In this document: positions 9,998-20,126 of the stretch, in pieces
Numbering within the stretch: position 1 is the first letter of the stretch
Layout of the letters: every line of letters starts with the position of its first letter
Assembly: GCF_042453785.1 (NCBI RefSeq)
Contig: NC_091665.1
Span: 6,705,501 to 6,769,500, forward strand
DNA: 64,000 nucleotides
Direction: 5' to 3'
Origin: Malus domestica
Taxonomy: Eukaryota > Streptophyta > Magnoliopsida > Rosales > Rosaceae
The notes under the pieces: model-generated
The model's input: only the letters and a program-made list of their open reading frames with translations
Databases searched by the model: none
What the model was told of the DNA's origin: nothing
Position numbers and translations under genes: made by a program

Positions 9998-12273
9998 TGA
10001 TGCAAAAATTAACTTAACACACAAATTTAACCCTCTTTTGACACTGTAGTATAAGTATAAGTAGGGATCGTTCTGGACCGGGGATTAGGAGGGATTGCTA
10101 AACACTTGAAAACTGACTTAGGAACGTAAAAACAAAGTTTAAAACACTAAACTAGATTCAAAGAATGCAAAACTAAAATTTAAAATACTAAAACAAACCA
10201 AAAGACTCAAAACTGCCTTAAAAACACTTTCTGGGCAGTTTTGAACTCTAACATAAATCTGAACGAAATTGGGTTATAACTTGAATCAAAACACTTAAAA
10301 ACACAAACCAAAACACTTTCTAACTAATCTAGACTCAAAGAATGTAAAACTAAAGTTTGAAACACTGAAACAAACCAAAAGACTCAAAACAGCAAACACT
10401 CAAAACTGCCTTAAAAACACTTTCTGGGCAGTTTTGAGCACAAACACAAATTTGGACGAAATTGGGTTACCACTTGAATCAAAACACTTAAAAACACAAA
10501 CTAAATGGATTTCTAACTAATCTAACACCTTAAAATAAAGGGGGATTTGATTTTGACGAAATTGAAAACAAGACAAAACTTTGTAATTAAAACAGATTGT
10601 AGAACAAAATTGGTTAAAGTGAATGGATGGAAAGCTAGCTAAAAGGGTTCTTCTCCACACATGTCACACTTGTATACGAAACGATTTCCAATTGCTTCTC
10701 AATAAACCATGAATTCCTAACACCCCAAGTTAATTAGATACGCTTGAATTAACTTTCAGATTTCCCTTAAGTTATTGAATTGGATGAATTGCATACGATA
10801 ACCCAAAGCATTCCCCACAAGCTCCCTACATGAATTGCATAATAGAGATACAAGTAAGAATCATTAAGTTCTATGAAAATCATAAGCATTGGCGAGGCAC
10901 TTGTTACTATGAATTGCATCAAACTTATGCCAAGAATTTACTTAACACGATTGTGATCAACAACCTTTACTACTTTTGAATATAAGTTCGTAACAATTAG
11001 GTGAAATTCCCTTATATCCTAGCATCGCACTTATGCATGAAAATTAAGCGTGCACTCTCAACCAACATACACAAATCAGTTTTAATTCTTGTAGATAGGC
11101 AAATTAAATTCACAACTTATGAAACGCAATTGGAAGTAATCAAATCATATAGCAAGCATAAACATGGTTTTGAATCCCTCCTAGCCAAGGGGGGTTTAGT
11201 TTCTCATACTCACAAAGCAAAGATAAACAAATTTAGACAAAGAAAGAAAACACCTAGATTCCCCAACGATCCACTTTGAACAACAAGCACGCCTATGGAC
11301 TGTCCTCCTTCCTCTTTGCTGCAGCACAAGACTTGGGGACAGGTTTTGGGTGATATTTTTATGGAGGAATGGATGTGAGATGGTATGGTAGTGTTTAGGA
11401 TAGGTGGAGGGTGCGGCAAAGGTAAGGACTTATGGATGTATGGTGATTTGGGAGTGTAGAATGGTGTGGAATGTGGCTGGACGAATTTCTGAGATGAGAG
11501 GGGGTATTTTTGATGTAGTGTGTTGTTCTTCCCTTCACTCCCTATTTATAGAAGCTCCAAAGCAAAGAATCACTCAAGTGGCTTCAATAAACAATACAAA
11601 CAAAGACCAAAATGATGCAAAAACAACTAGTTTACATGCTCTTTTATCATTGTGTCTTGCCTTTAACAAAAGGCAATCATTCCTCTCTTGCTAATTCAAC
11701 TCTTTTGTAGCTGTCCATGTGCCTTCATTCTTCAATTTCTGATGCATTTGCCTTGTATTCCATCCCTTTTCCATATGTACTAGCTGTTAGACAACTTTCA
11801 CACACATGTTTTGCATCATTTCATCTTGCAAACATCAACTTTTGGCCACTTTACACCTTTACACACATGCTATGCATCATTTCAGCTTGCAATTATGTTT
11901 GTAGTTGCTGAAAATGTGAATACAACTTGTAAAGCAATCCAACAAATGGCATCTTTCACTTCTTTTCCTTTCAAATTGTTCCTTAAGTGTATGTATCTGC
12001 ACACTTCCACACTTCAACTTCATTATTCAGATTTTTGCATGTGTTGAAACCCTTTTTAAAACACCAAAAACGTCCATCCCACTTGCACCATATGCATGCA
12101 ATCCATTTTGGCCCAAAATTGCTCCAAATTGCACCAAAATGCACTTTCTTTCCAACTTTGTTATTAGGACCTACAAACACACGAAAATAGCTTAAAACAC
12201 TCTTATAAGCAATAACTAACTAAGTAAATGCAAGAAAACATGTTAACTAAGTCACATAAATATGCTCCTATCA
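9998..12273 (-). mobile_element. Gypsy 5' LTR (2,276 bp)
   Basis: On the minus strand the LTR runs from TGATAGGAGCATATTT (at 12273) to AATTTTTGCATCA (at 9998), giving the TG..CA ends and a TGAT/ATCA inverted terminus. It adjoins the primer-binding site. It contains a 193-bp internal duplication. Part of it (about 11165-11390) is homologous to the LTR fragment at 13735-14006. ORFs inside are not credible genes. Confidence 0.85.
10148..10533. repeat. 193-bp tandem duplication inside the LTR
   Basis: Two adjacent copies share AAAACTGCC..TTTCTGGGCAGTTTT and CGAAATTGGGTTA..CTTGAATCAAAACAC at a constant offset of 193 bp (for example 10211 and 10404). Each copy can form a hairpin from AAAACTGCC and GGCAGTTTT about 18 bases apart. 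Confidence 0.7.
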
Positions 12274-13413
12274 GCACAGCAGACAGGCACGAGGTAGAGG
12301 TGATGGTCTGCTTCTTTCTTCAATCTTTCCAAGTGCCGACCATTTGCTTTCTTTCTCCTTGCCCCTAGCTGATGATGAATTAGCACATTGTCTCCACATG
12401 CTTCGAGGTATCATTTTCACTTCCCTTATCTGTTCCCCAGGCAGATGTGGTAGCTTGAGGAAGCATAAGATGTTGAAAATGAATACTCGAGAGCAAGGCT
12501 AGGTAAGCAATTAGGAAGGGGTTCCAGGCAGTCGGTTTCAGATCAGAAGATTGATACCAAGAGCTGGCTGATTGCTCTCTTTCTCCTTGTCCCGCAGGTG
12601 AAAAACAACGACAAGAAGAATGACAGGGAGAAAGCATGATATGAGATACTCTTGCTTTCAACTTTTTCTTTTGATGGGTTGTTTGCAAAGGTATCCCAGG
12701 GAATAAGCAACATCGAGTGACTCGAGAAGCTTTGTTGGGAAGGCATTCTCGGAGATGAAGAAGGGTTATGTATGTCTGCCTTGCAATGGAGGGTGAAGGT
12801 CGACATTTATATGAATTAATAACCGGTACTATTCTTTCACTCTTGTCGACAACCATTGGATGATTGAATAGTAATCTTCACGTGCTTTTTACGTCACCAG
12901 AAATCTTCGACAGATTGCCCGTAATTTCCACAAGGTTAAGTGTGCATGTGACAGATGCTGACACGTCTGGAAAAGCAAATGCCTCTTTGATATCTGAAAT
13001 CGGCGCTTCGACAAATTGCCCGTGATTTCCGCAAGCTGAGTGTGCATGTGACAGATGCTGACATGCCTGGAAAAGCAAATGCCTCACCAATTTCTGAGCT
13101 TGCCTCTTCGATTTCTGAGCTCCGTCGAGTGCAGAGGTTGCATGTGACAAGTGCAGACAAATCTGGAATAGAGGATGGCCCGTGGTTTCTAAGCAAGCCC
13201 AGCTTTTGAGAAAGCTAGGGCCTCTTCGATTTTTAAATTGGCCTCTTTGATTTTTGAGCTCGCCTCTTCGATCTCTCAAATCCCGTCGAGTGCTAATTTT
13301 TATAGAGGATAAGCAGTTCGTTTCTAAGCACACTTGAATTTCTTCCGGTAGAAACTCCCTTCATTGCACTTTTAAGATCTCTATTTGTCCGACCTCTTCT
13401 TTCTTCAATACCT
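12274..13413 (+). repeat. Leader of repeat-gene copy B
   Basis: Homologous to 2388-3386 from 12531 onward (CAGTCGGTTTCAG.. then the tandem repeats). The first 255 bp (12274-12530) extend further upstream than copy A, where the Copia LTR cuts in. No gene seen. Confidence 0.6.
12907..13095 (+). repeat. 101-bp tandem repeat, two units
   Basis: Units start with TCGACARATTGCCCGT at 12907 and 13008, and each carries GCATGTGACAGATGCTGACA. Same family as the three-unit array in copy A. Confidence 0.75.
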
Positions 13414-13419
13414 TTGAAA

Positions 13420-13735
13420 ATGTCTGGCCCCTCCGACCGTCGTTTTGACTTGAACCTTGGTGAAGAGGCATCCATGCCTTCTCCAGACAACATATGGCGC
13501 ACATCCTTCATATCCCCTACTGGTCCTCCTACCGTTGGGGATTCGTTGATGAAAAATGCTATGACCGCTGCGATGGTGGCCCAGAACCTTGTCACTCCCA
13601 AAGATAACAGACTACTTTCCAAACGGTCTGATGAGTTGGCTGTTAAGGAATCTCTGGCTCTCAGTGTGCAGTATGCAGGTTCTATGTCTAATATGGCGCC
13701 CATCCTTCATATCCCCTACTGTTCTTCTTATATTG
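13420..13735 (+). pseudogene. Repeat-family coiled-coil protein, copy B (truncated)
   Basis: The ORF opens at 13414 (first family-type Met at 13420, MSGPSDRRFDLNLGEEA) and follows copy A closely to about residue 92 (SMSNMA). There the sequence returns to a motif already passed: 13691-13721 repeats 13492-13522 (ATATGGCGC..CATCCTTCATATCCCC). It then runs into a Gypsy LTR fragment. The coiled coil and Pro-rich tail are lost, so the copy is dead. The shared ATATGGC at the break suggests a microhomology jump. Confidence 0.7.
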
Positions 13736-14006
13736 CACACAAATCATGGCTTTGAAATCACCCCAAGCCAAGAGGGGTTTAGCCACTCATATTTACAACA
13801 AAACAAAATGAAATGAATTTAAACATTAGAAACAAAAGAAAGAAAACACCTAAACACTCCAACGATCCAAGTTGGACAACAAGCATGTCCAAGCACTTTC
13901 CTTCCCTTCCTTTGCTACGGCACAAGGTGTTGGTGAGTGTTTGAAGGTTTGTTTGTATGGAGGAATGGATGTGAAGATGAATGGATGTGTTCATGTCTCT
14001 ATCCAT
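13735..14006 (-). mobile_element. Fragment of a Gypsy LTR related to 9998-12273
   Basis: Shares an ordered set of blocks with 11165-11390: AGCCAAG-GGGGTTTAG, AAAGAAAGAAAACACCTA, CCAACGATCCA, ACAACAAGCA and ATGGAGGAATGGATGTGA. Divergence is clearly higher than between recent copies. It is a second, older or different-subfamily LTR piece placed between repeat-gene copy B and the next Gypsy element. Confidence 0.7.
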
Positions 14007-14935
14007 TTACATATTTATCCACACTAGTGACCAGAGCAATCTAGCGAAGGTCAGGAACTTAACACTTTCTGTTGTACTAAAGTCCTTACTGATTTTGTGC
14101 ATCAACACGTAGCAAGTATCACAACACTTTAGGACTTGGTGTAAGTCATTCAGTGCTTGGCAAAGGTGAAGCTTATCGACTACGTAGCATGTCAACAGTG
14201 GATAAAGCTTCATATATGCACGCTAGCTTGTTTAACCTTTCACAAGAATGTGCGGTTGTATAAGTCTAGCACGGTTTTACTGCTCAAAGGGCAAACCGTA
14301 GGCAGTCTTCTGGAAACTGTAGGCTACCTTAGTGTACTCGGTAGCAGCTCTAGAGTTCCAAGGTAGCCGTCCCTATGGCGTACTATGTAATGTGCCCCCT
14401 CCGTCTCAAAGGCTCGGTTCCCTGCCGATTAGGCCAAGAGACCCAAAATCCTTCAGTTAGCTAAGCCTTGAAAAAGACCATTGTGGCTACTTCTAGGAAT
14501 CCTGGCGGAAGCTATCGTGCATCTAGTTATACTAGAGTAGCCCGACTCATCCACATTTGGATATTCGGAGTGTAAGTTTATCCTTCCGCCTTTGAGAGCA
14601 GACCTATGTGGGTGTCGGGGAATCGGTTTACCCTCTCACACTTGAGAGAAATTAGTTTATCCTCTCACACTGAAGAGCATGGATGGTCCATTGGGGGGTG
14701 CAATTCCTACGATGAGTCCCTAAGAAGGGCGTAGTCTTCTTTTGAACTGTAGGAGTGATCAGTTGTTGTAAGCTTGCAGCCAAGCCAAATTGTATATTAC
14801 TTCTGAATTCCTCATTGAAAAATGAGTGAAACGAATGATAACTTAGTTGTAAGGTAGGAACTGCATAACAATTGGATAGTCCGCAGCTTACGAAGTGGTG
14901 CCTATCGAGCTGCTTGAGTCTTCAGGGCTTTGATG

Positions 14936-16165
14936 TAGGGGTGGGCAAACGGGTCCTGGACCTGCGAGTCAGGGCGGATCCTTACAGTTCGGGGTGGGTA
15001 CGGGGCAAGTTCAAAAATTATAAATACAAAAAGGGGCAGGCCGGGCCGATTCCTGGTAAATAACGGGGCGGGCCAGTTCTAAAAGTTAGAGAAAACAAGC
15101 CCTCGGCACGGACCGTTCATTACTATTGTTTATTACCCTTCTCAGGCTCAGGCCTTTTCGCTCAAGCCTCACCCTCACCTTACCCTCTCTCTCTCTCCCG
15201 AGTCCAGTTCGAGTATTATCCCTAGTCTAGTCTGAATCTCCTCCCTCATCTCTCGATCTCCTCTCTGTCGATCTCATCCTTCCCGATCTCCTCCATCTCG
15301 ATCTCATCTATATCGATCTCCTCTATCTCTCTCTCTTTCCCACAGTCTCTCTCTCTCCCCCCATCTCACCCGCCCTAAACCCAGCTGAACCGATTTCTTC
15401 TTCTCATCTTCCCCAATTTTCACAAAACACCACTGGATTCTTGCGATTTCACAAATCACTACCATTGTCGCTGACTTCTTTAATCTAAATCAAGCATGCT
15501 GCTGTAAATGACGATTCCGGTGATGTCTGGCCTCAATGTTGGTCTCAAATGACTCATCAACACCCGAGTACCTTCTAGGCCTATTGCATGTGAACATCTT
15601 ATTCATATTTGTGAAAAAATCCGTTTAAATTTCTGAGCTTTTGAGGGTTCTTCGTTTAACCTATGGTTTTTTTTACGTTTTTATTTGAGATTTAGTATTT
15701 ATTTTCTAGAGTTTTTAAAATACTTCGATTAAATTTATGAGTTTGGTAGTGGTATTTATGAAATGATTGTTAGGTTTTATGCGGCAGATGTGAGGGTGGA
15801 GAGCTTCGAGGTGCTCGACAAGTGCAAGAGGAAGGTTGTGGTGATGGTAAATCTGACGGTGATGGTGGAGCGAGTCTGGATCTGGGTTGGGCTGGTCTTG
15901 GCCGAGACGATAAGCGAGTTGAAGATCGGGAGGATGAGATGAGTGAGTGGACTCTGGCAGGCGATAAAAAACTGCCAAAAAACAAAAAAAAATAAAGAGG
16001 ACCCGTAGACCCATCCCAAACCGACCCGTTTCAAACGGGCTGGGTTAGGTCCGGTTCTAGTGATCAGATTTGCAATATCCGGCCTGACCCGGCCCGTTTC
16101 CTATTTAAGCAGGTCTGGTCCGGTCCTTTTAAATTTGGGCCCGGCCCAGCCCATGCCCACCCCTA
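14936..16165. mobile_element. Non-autonomous hAT-type DNA transposon (1,230 bp)
   Basis: Perfect 12-bp terminal inverted repeats (TAGGGGTGGGCA at 14936 and TGCCCACCCCTA ending at 16165) are flanked by a perfect 8-bp duplication CTTTGATG (14928-14935 and 16166-16173). An 8-bp duplication with YAGGG-type ends identifies the hAT superfamily. The subterminal 150 bp are GC-rich with CGGGCC/GGCCCG motifs. The interior has a pyrimidine-rich stretch (15185-15360) with repeated CGATCTCCTC, but no transposase ORF, so it needs a partner for movement. It landed just downstream of the integrase coding end of the second Gypsy element. Confidence 0.9.
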
Positions 16166-16189
16166 CTTTGATGTAGTGGGAGGTCACGT

Positions 16190-17017
16190 ATGGTACTTCC
16201 TCATATTGTAGGTGTTCTACTGCTTTTCGATCTCTTTGTCGTTCATGGTGGCAGGGGTGTAGCTATTATTGTTGCCTATTCTGTTGATCTTGTCCAGACC
16301 TTCCCAGATAAGATCCATCTTTTTGGAGCCTTATCTACAAACAGTGAAGAAGGCTTTTCTTAGGATTGGATCTCTAGGCTGGAACTGCCGGATCTTGGCC
16401 CTTTTGTTGTAGCTGGAAATGACCTGCTACTTATAGGCTGCGATGCGAGTGATGGTCTGCTTGCGCTTCTCCTCTACCGGATCTAAGCTTGTGGCCATCT
16501 CGTTACTGTTATGCTCAATACTTGGCAATGGAGTGCTGATACTTAGCTCGATGACATTGGGATGAATGATTGCTTCTGAGCCAAATGCCAAATAGAAATG
16601 AGTCTATTTGGTTGCTCATCTTTTGGTGGTGCGATATGCCCATAAACATCCGAGGAGTTCGTCTGGCCATTTTCCCTTCTTGTTGGTGAAGGATTTCTTG
16701 AGGTAATTAAGAATCATCTTGTTGAATGCTTCGACCTGCCTATTGCCTTGAGGATATCTTGGCATGGACATGTGCTGCTTGATGCCATATTTTTTTAAGA
16801 ACTTCACCAAATTTTTGCCCACGAATTGCTGGCCATTGTCGGTGACGATGGAATAAGGGATGCCAAATGGGCAAATGATGTTCCTCCATATGAAGGGCTC
16901 TATGTCCGTCTGAGTCGTGGTTGTCATGGGCTCTGCTTCTACCCATTTCGTGAAGTAATCGATTACCATGATCATTATGCCTTTACCCCCGGTAGTGGAT
17001 GGCATTAGTCTTACCAA
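16190..17017 (-). pseudogene. Integrase of the second Gypsy element
   Basis: 16616-17017 reads as the integrase core: Asp in IDYFTKWVEAEP, Asp in VTDNGQQFVG and Glu in GNRQVEAFNKMIL. Its C-terminal continuation (WEGPYKI-like, ending RKYHT) is readable with stops to about 16190. Upstream, 17040-17190 retains decayed zinc-finger sequence (CDRCQR-like). The reading frame is broken at 16616 and around 17020. It ended the polyprotein; the hAT insertion lies 17 bp beyond. Confidence 0.75.
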
Positions 17018-17187
17018 GTCGATTGCCTACTATATGAATGGCCAATGACTCGTCTATGGGTGTAGTTCGTTAGCAGGCAGTGCTGGTACCAGCTTGTACC
17101 GTTGGCAACGATCGCACTTTTGCATTAACTTCTTAGTGTCTTGATGCATGGTAGGCCAATAGTAGACTGCGTTAAGAACCTTTTGCG

Positions 17188-17880
17188 CTAAGGATCGGCC
17201 TCCGGAGTGATTTCCACAAACGCCTTCGTGGATTGAGCTTTTAGGTCATCGGAAGGCGTTAGGCAGCAAAGATGTGGTCCAGTGTAGGATCTTCGGGCAA
17301 GAATGTTGTTCCACATATAGTAGCATGCTGCCTTTATTTGGAGCTTTCTCGACTCTAACCTTTCCGTGGGGAGTGTACCATTGACCAGGTAGTCTATAAT
17401 AGAACTTTGCCAGTTTGGAGTTGTACTCACCTGTGACATTTCGGCTGCCGGCTCCGCCTCTATGTTTAGCTTATCTAGATATTCCATCGGGATAGAGCGT
17501 TTGAGTTGGTGGTCGAAGGCGGAACCTAGGTCGGCTAGTGCGTTCACATGGGCGTTGTCTGCCTGCGAAACTTGACTGAGGGTGCAAGTTTGAAATGCCA
17601 CAACTTGCTTGCATACTTTCCCTAAGTATTGCGCCATCATTGGATGTTTTGTCGTGTATTCCCCAATAGTCTGGCTGGTAATTAGCTGGGAATTAGAATG
17701 AATTGTAAGCTTTTTCACCGTCAAGTCTTTTGCCATTCAGATGCCTGCTAGTAAGGCTTCGTACTCGACTTCATTGTTGGATGCCTTGAGGCCTAGAGTA
17801 ATCACCTACTCGAACATCGAACCATCTGGGTTGGCAAAGACCATGTCTGCTTCCGAGCCTTTGTAGTTGGATGCGTTGTC
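17188..17880 (-). pseudogene. RNase H remnant of the second Gypsy element
   Basis: Starts as VDNASNYKGSEADMVF and NNEVEYEALLAG near 17880-17740, with stops. It then runs open as 17188-17736 (MAKDLTVKKLTIHSNSQLI). The pattern is the RNase H typical of Tat-type plant elements. The third acidic residue, normally Asp in S-D-SQL, is Asn here (HSNSQL), so the domain would be catalytically dead even if made. The tail leads towards integrase. Confidence 0.7.
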
Positions 17881-18456
17881 GACATACAAATACTAAAAGT
17901 CTCTATTAGGTGAAGTGGGCATGGCTAGGGTATGCTCAGCTACCTCCAGAACGTGGAGCTGGGGCTATGTTACACATAGCAGAAGATGCTCAACTGCCGG
18001 TATCATGCCGCTATAAAGTTGAATTATGGAGCAAGGGTCGACTGAGGTCGTGTGACATGTAGCAGGAGGTGGTGCTCAACTTACCGGTACATGTTGCTCA
18101 TATGTAGAATCTTCTGAGGCGACGAGGACAAAACTTGTTTCATAGTTTCCTTATAGTGTTCGTTTGCCCTTGGCGTGCCATTTGAGCTAAGTTGTTGCAT
18201 TCATAAAAAAACTTTGCACTGCCAGTGTCTGCGCCTTTATTGTCGCACATCTGGATTGGGCGGAATAGTGCGTCATGAGGATGACTGCGTGCGTCTAAAG
18301 GTATAACTTGAGCTTCCAAGTTGTAACAATTGCCGCCAAAGTTAGTTTTTGAATTTCTGGTAGCTGGTTTCCACATCGATTAGAGCTTTTAAACAGTGGA
18401 ATACAAATAGTTGGGCCCTCAACTCATCTCGTATGAGGGTAGAGCTTATTGTTGCT

Positions 18457-18993
18457 TTAGATGCGGTTACTCATCCAGTCAGAACTTGAATTTCCTTTAG
18501 AGTAGTGGGGAACTTCATATTCAAGATCGCTCAAATTTGCCTTGAATGTGCATTGGGGTCCTTTTTGGAAGGCTACTATAGCTATCAAGTCGTTGCATCC
18601 GACTATTTTTGTCTTCTCTGCTTTGAACCTCTTCATGTAGTCACGAAGTGACTCCTTTGGGTTCTTCTTGACGTTGAACAAGTGGTAGAACTTTTTATTG
18701 ATCGAGCAATAGGATGAATATTCTTTGGTAAAAACCAAAGAAAATTTGTCCAGGATGGATTGTGGGGGCAGGGTGTAGAACCAATCTTGCGCCTTGCCTT
18801 ATAGAGTGGTGGCGAATATCTTGCACATGAGATTGTCATTATTTTGATAGAGGATCATTGCTTTTTGGTAGTGTTTTAGGTGTTTCTCCAGGTCTCCATC
18901 CCTTTTGAATGATGTGAAATATGGCATGCTGAAGCATGGAGGCTTTGCCTGCTCGATCTCGTCCGTGAAGGGTGACCTACTTATGTTGGTCAT
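18457..18993 (-). pseudogene. Gag of the second Gypsy element
   Basis: Two open segments form one gag capsid domain with a single in-frame stop near 18800: FKRDGDLEKHLKHYQKAM, then GKAQDWFYTLPP, YHLFNVKKNPKESLRDYMKRF. These are the standard retrotransposon gag motifs (substrate-independent capsid assembly). C-terminal to it, where protease and RT should follow, only about 600 bp of unreadable sequence separates it from RNase H, showing an internal deletion. Confidence 0.72.
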
Positions 18994-20126
18994 GTTTCAT
19001 CGTAGTGCCTTGTTAGTGACCTTGTTGCATTAGAAATTATGCAATAGCTCGATTAGAAGCCTTTATACTTCTTCCTGAATTTACCTTTGTTGAGGGTAAC
19101 GGAGCTCTCAGCTGCCCCTGGTCGTGACTTACTGGTCTAGGCTGCTCTTCTACGTGCTCGACTCGTCTATGCCACGGCTGTTGTGTATGTGGCTCATTCT
19201 TAACAGGCGAAGGAATTGTTCTTAGGCTGCTGGTTGAGCTTAAGCGGGACTGAGTGACTGCTTCTCTCCGTCCTTAGTGCTGCCTACTCCGATGTGAGGT
19301 GGCAGATGCTCCTTGCAGGCCTAGTCGCGATGAACACTTAACCTGGAAGGTTACTCATGTTGACTATCATAGTGTGGCCCCAACCCTGAATGTATGCTCA
19401 TCCATGGGCCTAGTTAAAAGTGCACACTCTTTTCCGTGCTAAGACAGGAGTATACGCTATCTTAAGGGCCCAATCAAGAATGTACATTGCCCAAACGTTC
19501 GGTTCGTGGCTGGTCGAGTGGCTGCTTGCCAGGACACTGCTGGAGAGGTTCTTTGTCTGCCCCTGTCCTACTTCGGGACACCTCATATGGGGCATGTTGC
19601 ATCTCGGTGCGCTGCAAGAGCTAATTCACCAAGGTCGTCTGCTGTGCAAGGGTGCTCGTCAATTTTGTGACTTGTCGATACAAGTGTTGTTCTCCATTTG
19701 GGTTGGAAAAGCTTGGAAGGAATGCCTCTCCCTGGGCAGTGGAAGTGTGGTAGACTCCGGGCACGAGATTTGAGTTGGGAAATGTCAAATCTACGGAGAA
19801 ATATGGTGAAAATGCCCCCGGTTTAATCGTAGGTCCTAAAATTTGAAACCGGGATGGCTGAACTAATCTTGGACCAATTTAGGCCACTTGGAAGGCCACA
19901 GGAGGAGGCTCAGGCTGGGCCGCAAGAGTAGGCTGAGCCACAGGAATGGGCTGCTCGGCGTGTGGCCCATGTGGATGAGAGGCAGGCTAGGGCTCGGTTT
20001 GGCAACGCGTTGGGTTCACGTCGGGCTTAAGTGGCCGACCGTCTCTCCTTAGGCTTGGGCCTGTGTAGGATTGAATGGCACGGCTTGGGCCGTGGTTGTG
20101 TTGTCGTGGGCCTTGTCGAGGGTGGT

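Larger units (their letters stand above)
4110..12273 (-). mobile_element. Ty3/Gypsy element, Athila-like, 3' LTR missing
   Basis: Read on the minus strand, the order is 5' LTR (12273-9998), Asp-tRNA primer site, gag with zinc knuckle, protease, reverse transcriptase, RNase H and integrase, ending near 4330. The DLGAS protease motif, FMDD reverse transcriptase motif and Asp-tRNA primer site fit the Tat/Athila branch. No envelope-like ORF is visible. Frameshifts and stops break the polyprotein in gag, before protease, between RT and RNase H and after RNase H, so the copy is inactive. The lack of a second LTR means the left end was lost by deletion or recombination. It is bracketed by two copies of the same unrelated repeat gene. 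Confidence 0.85.
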
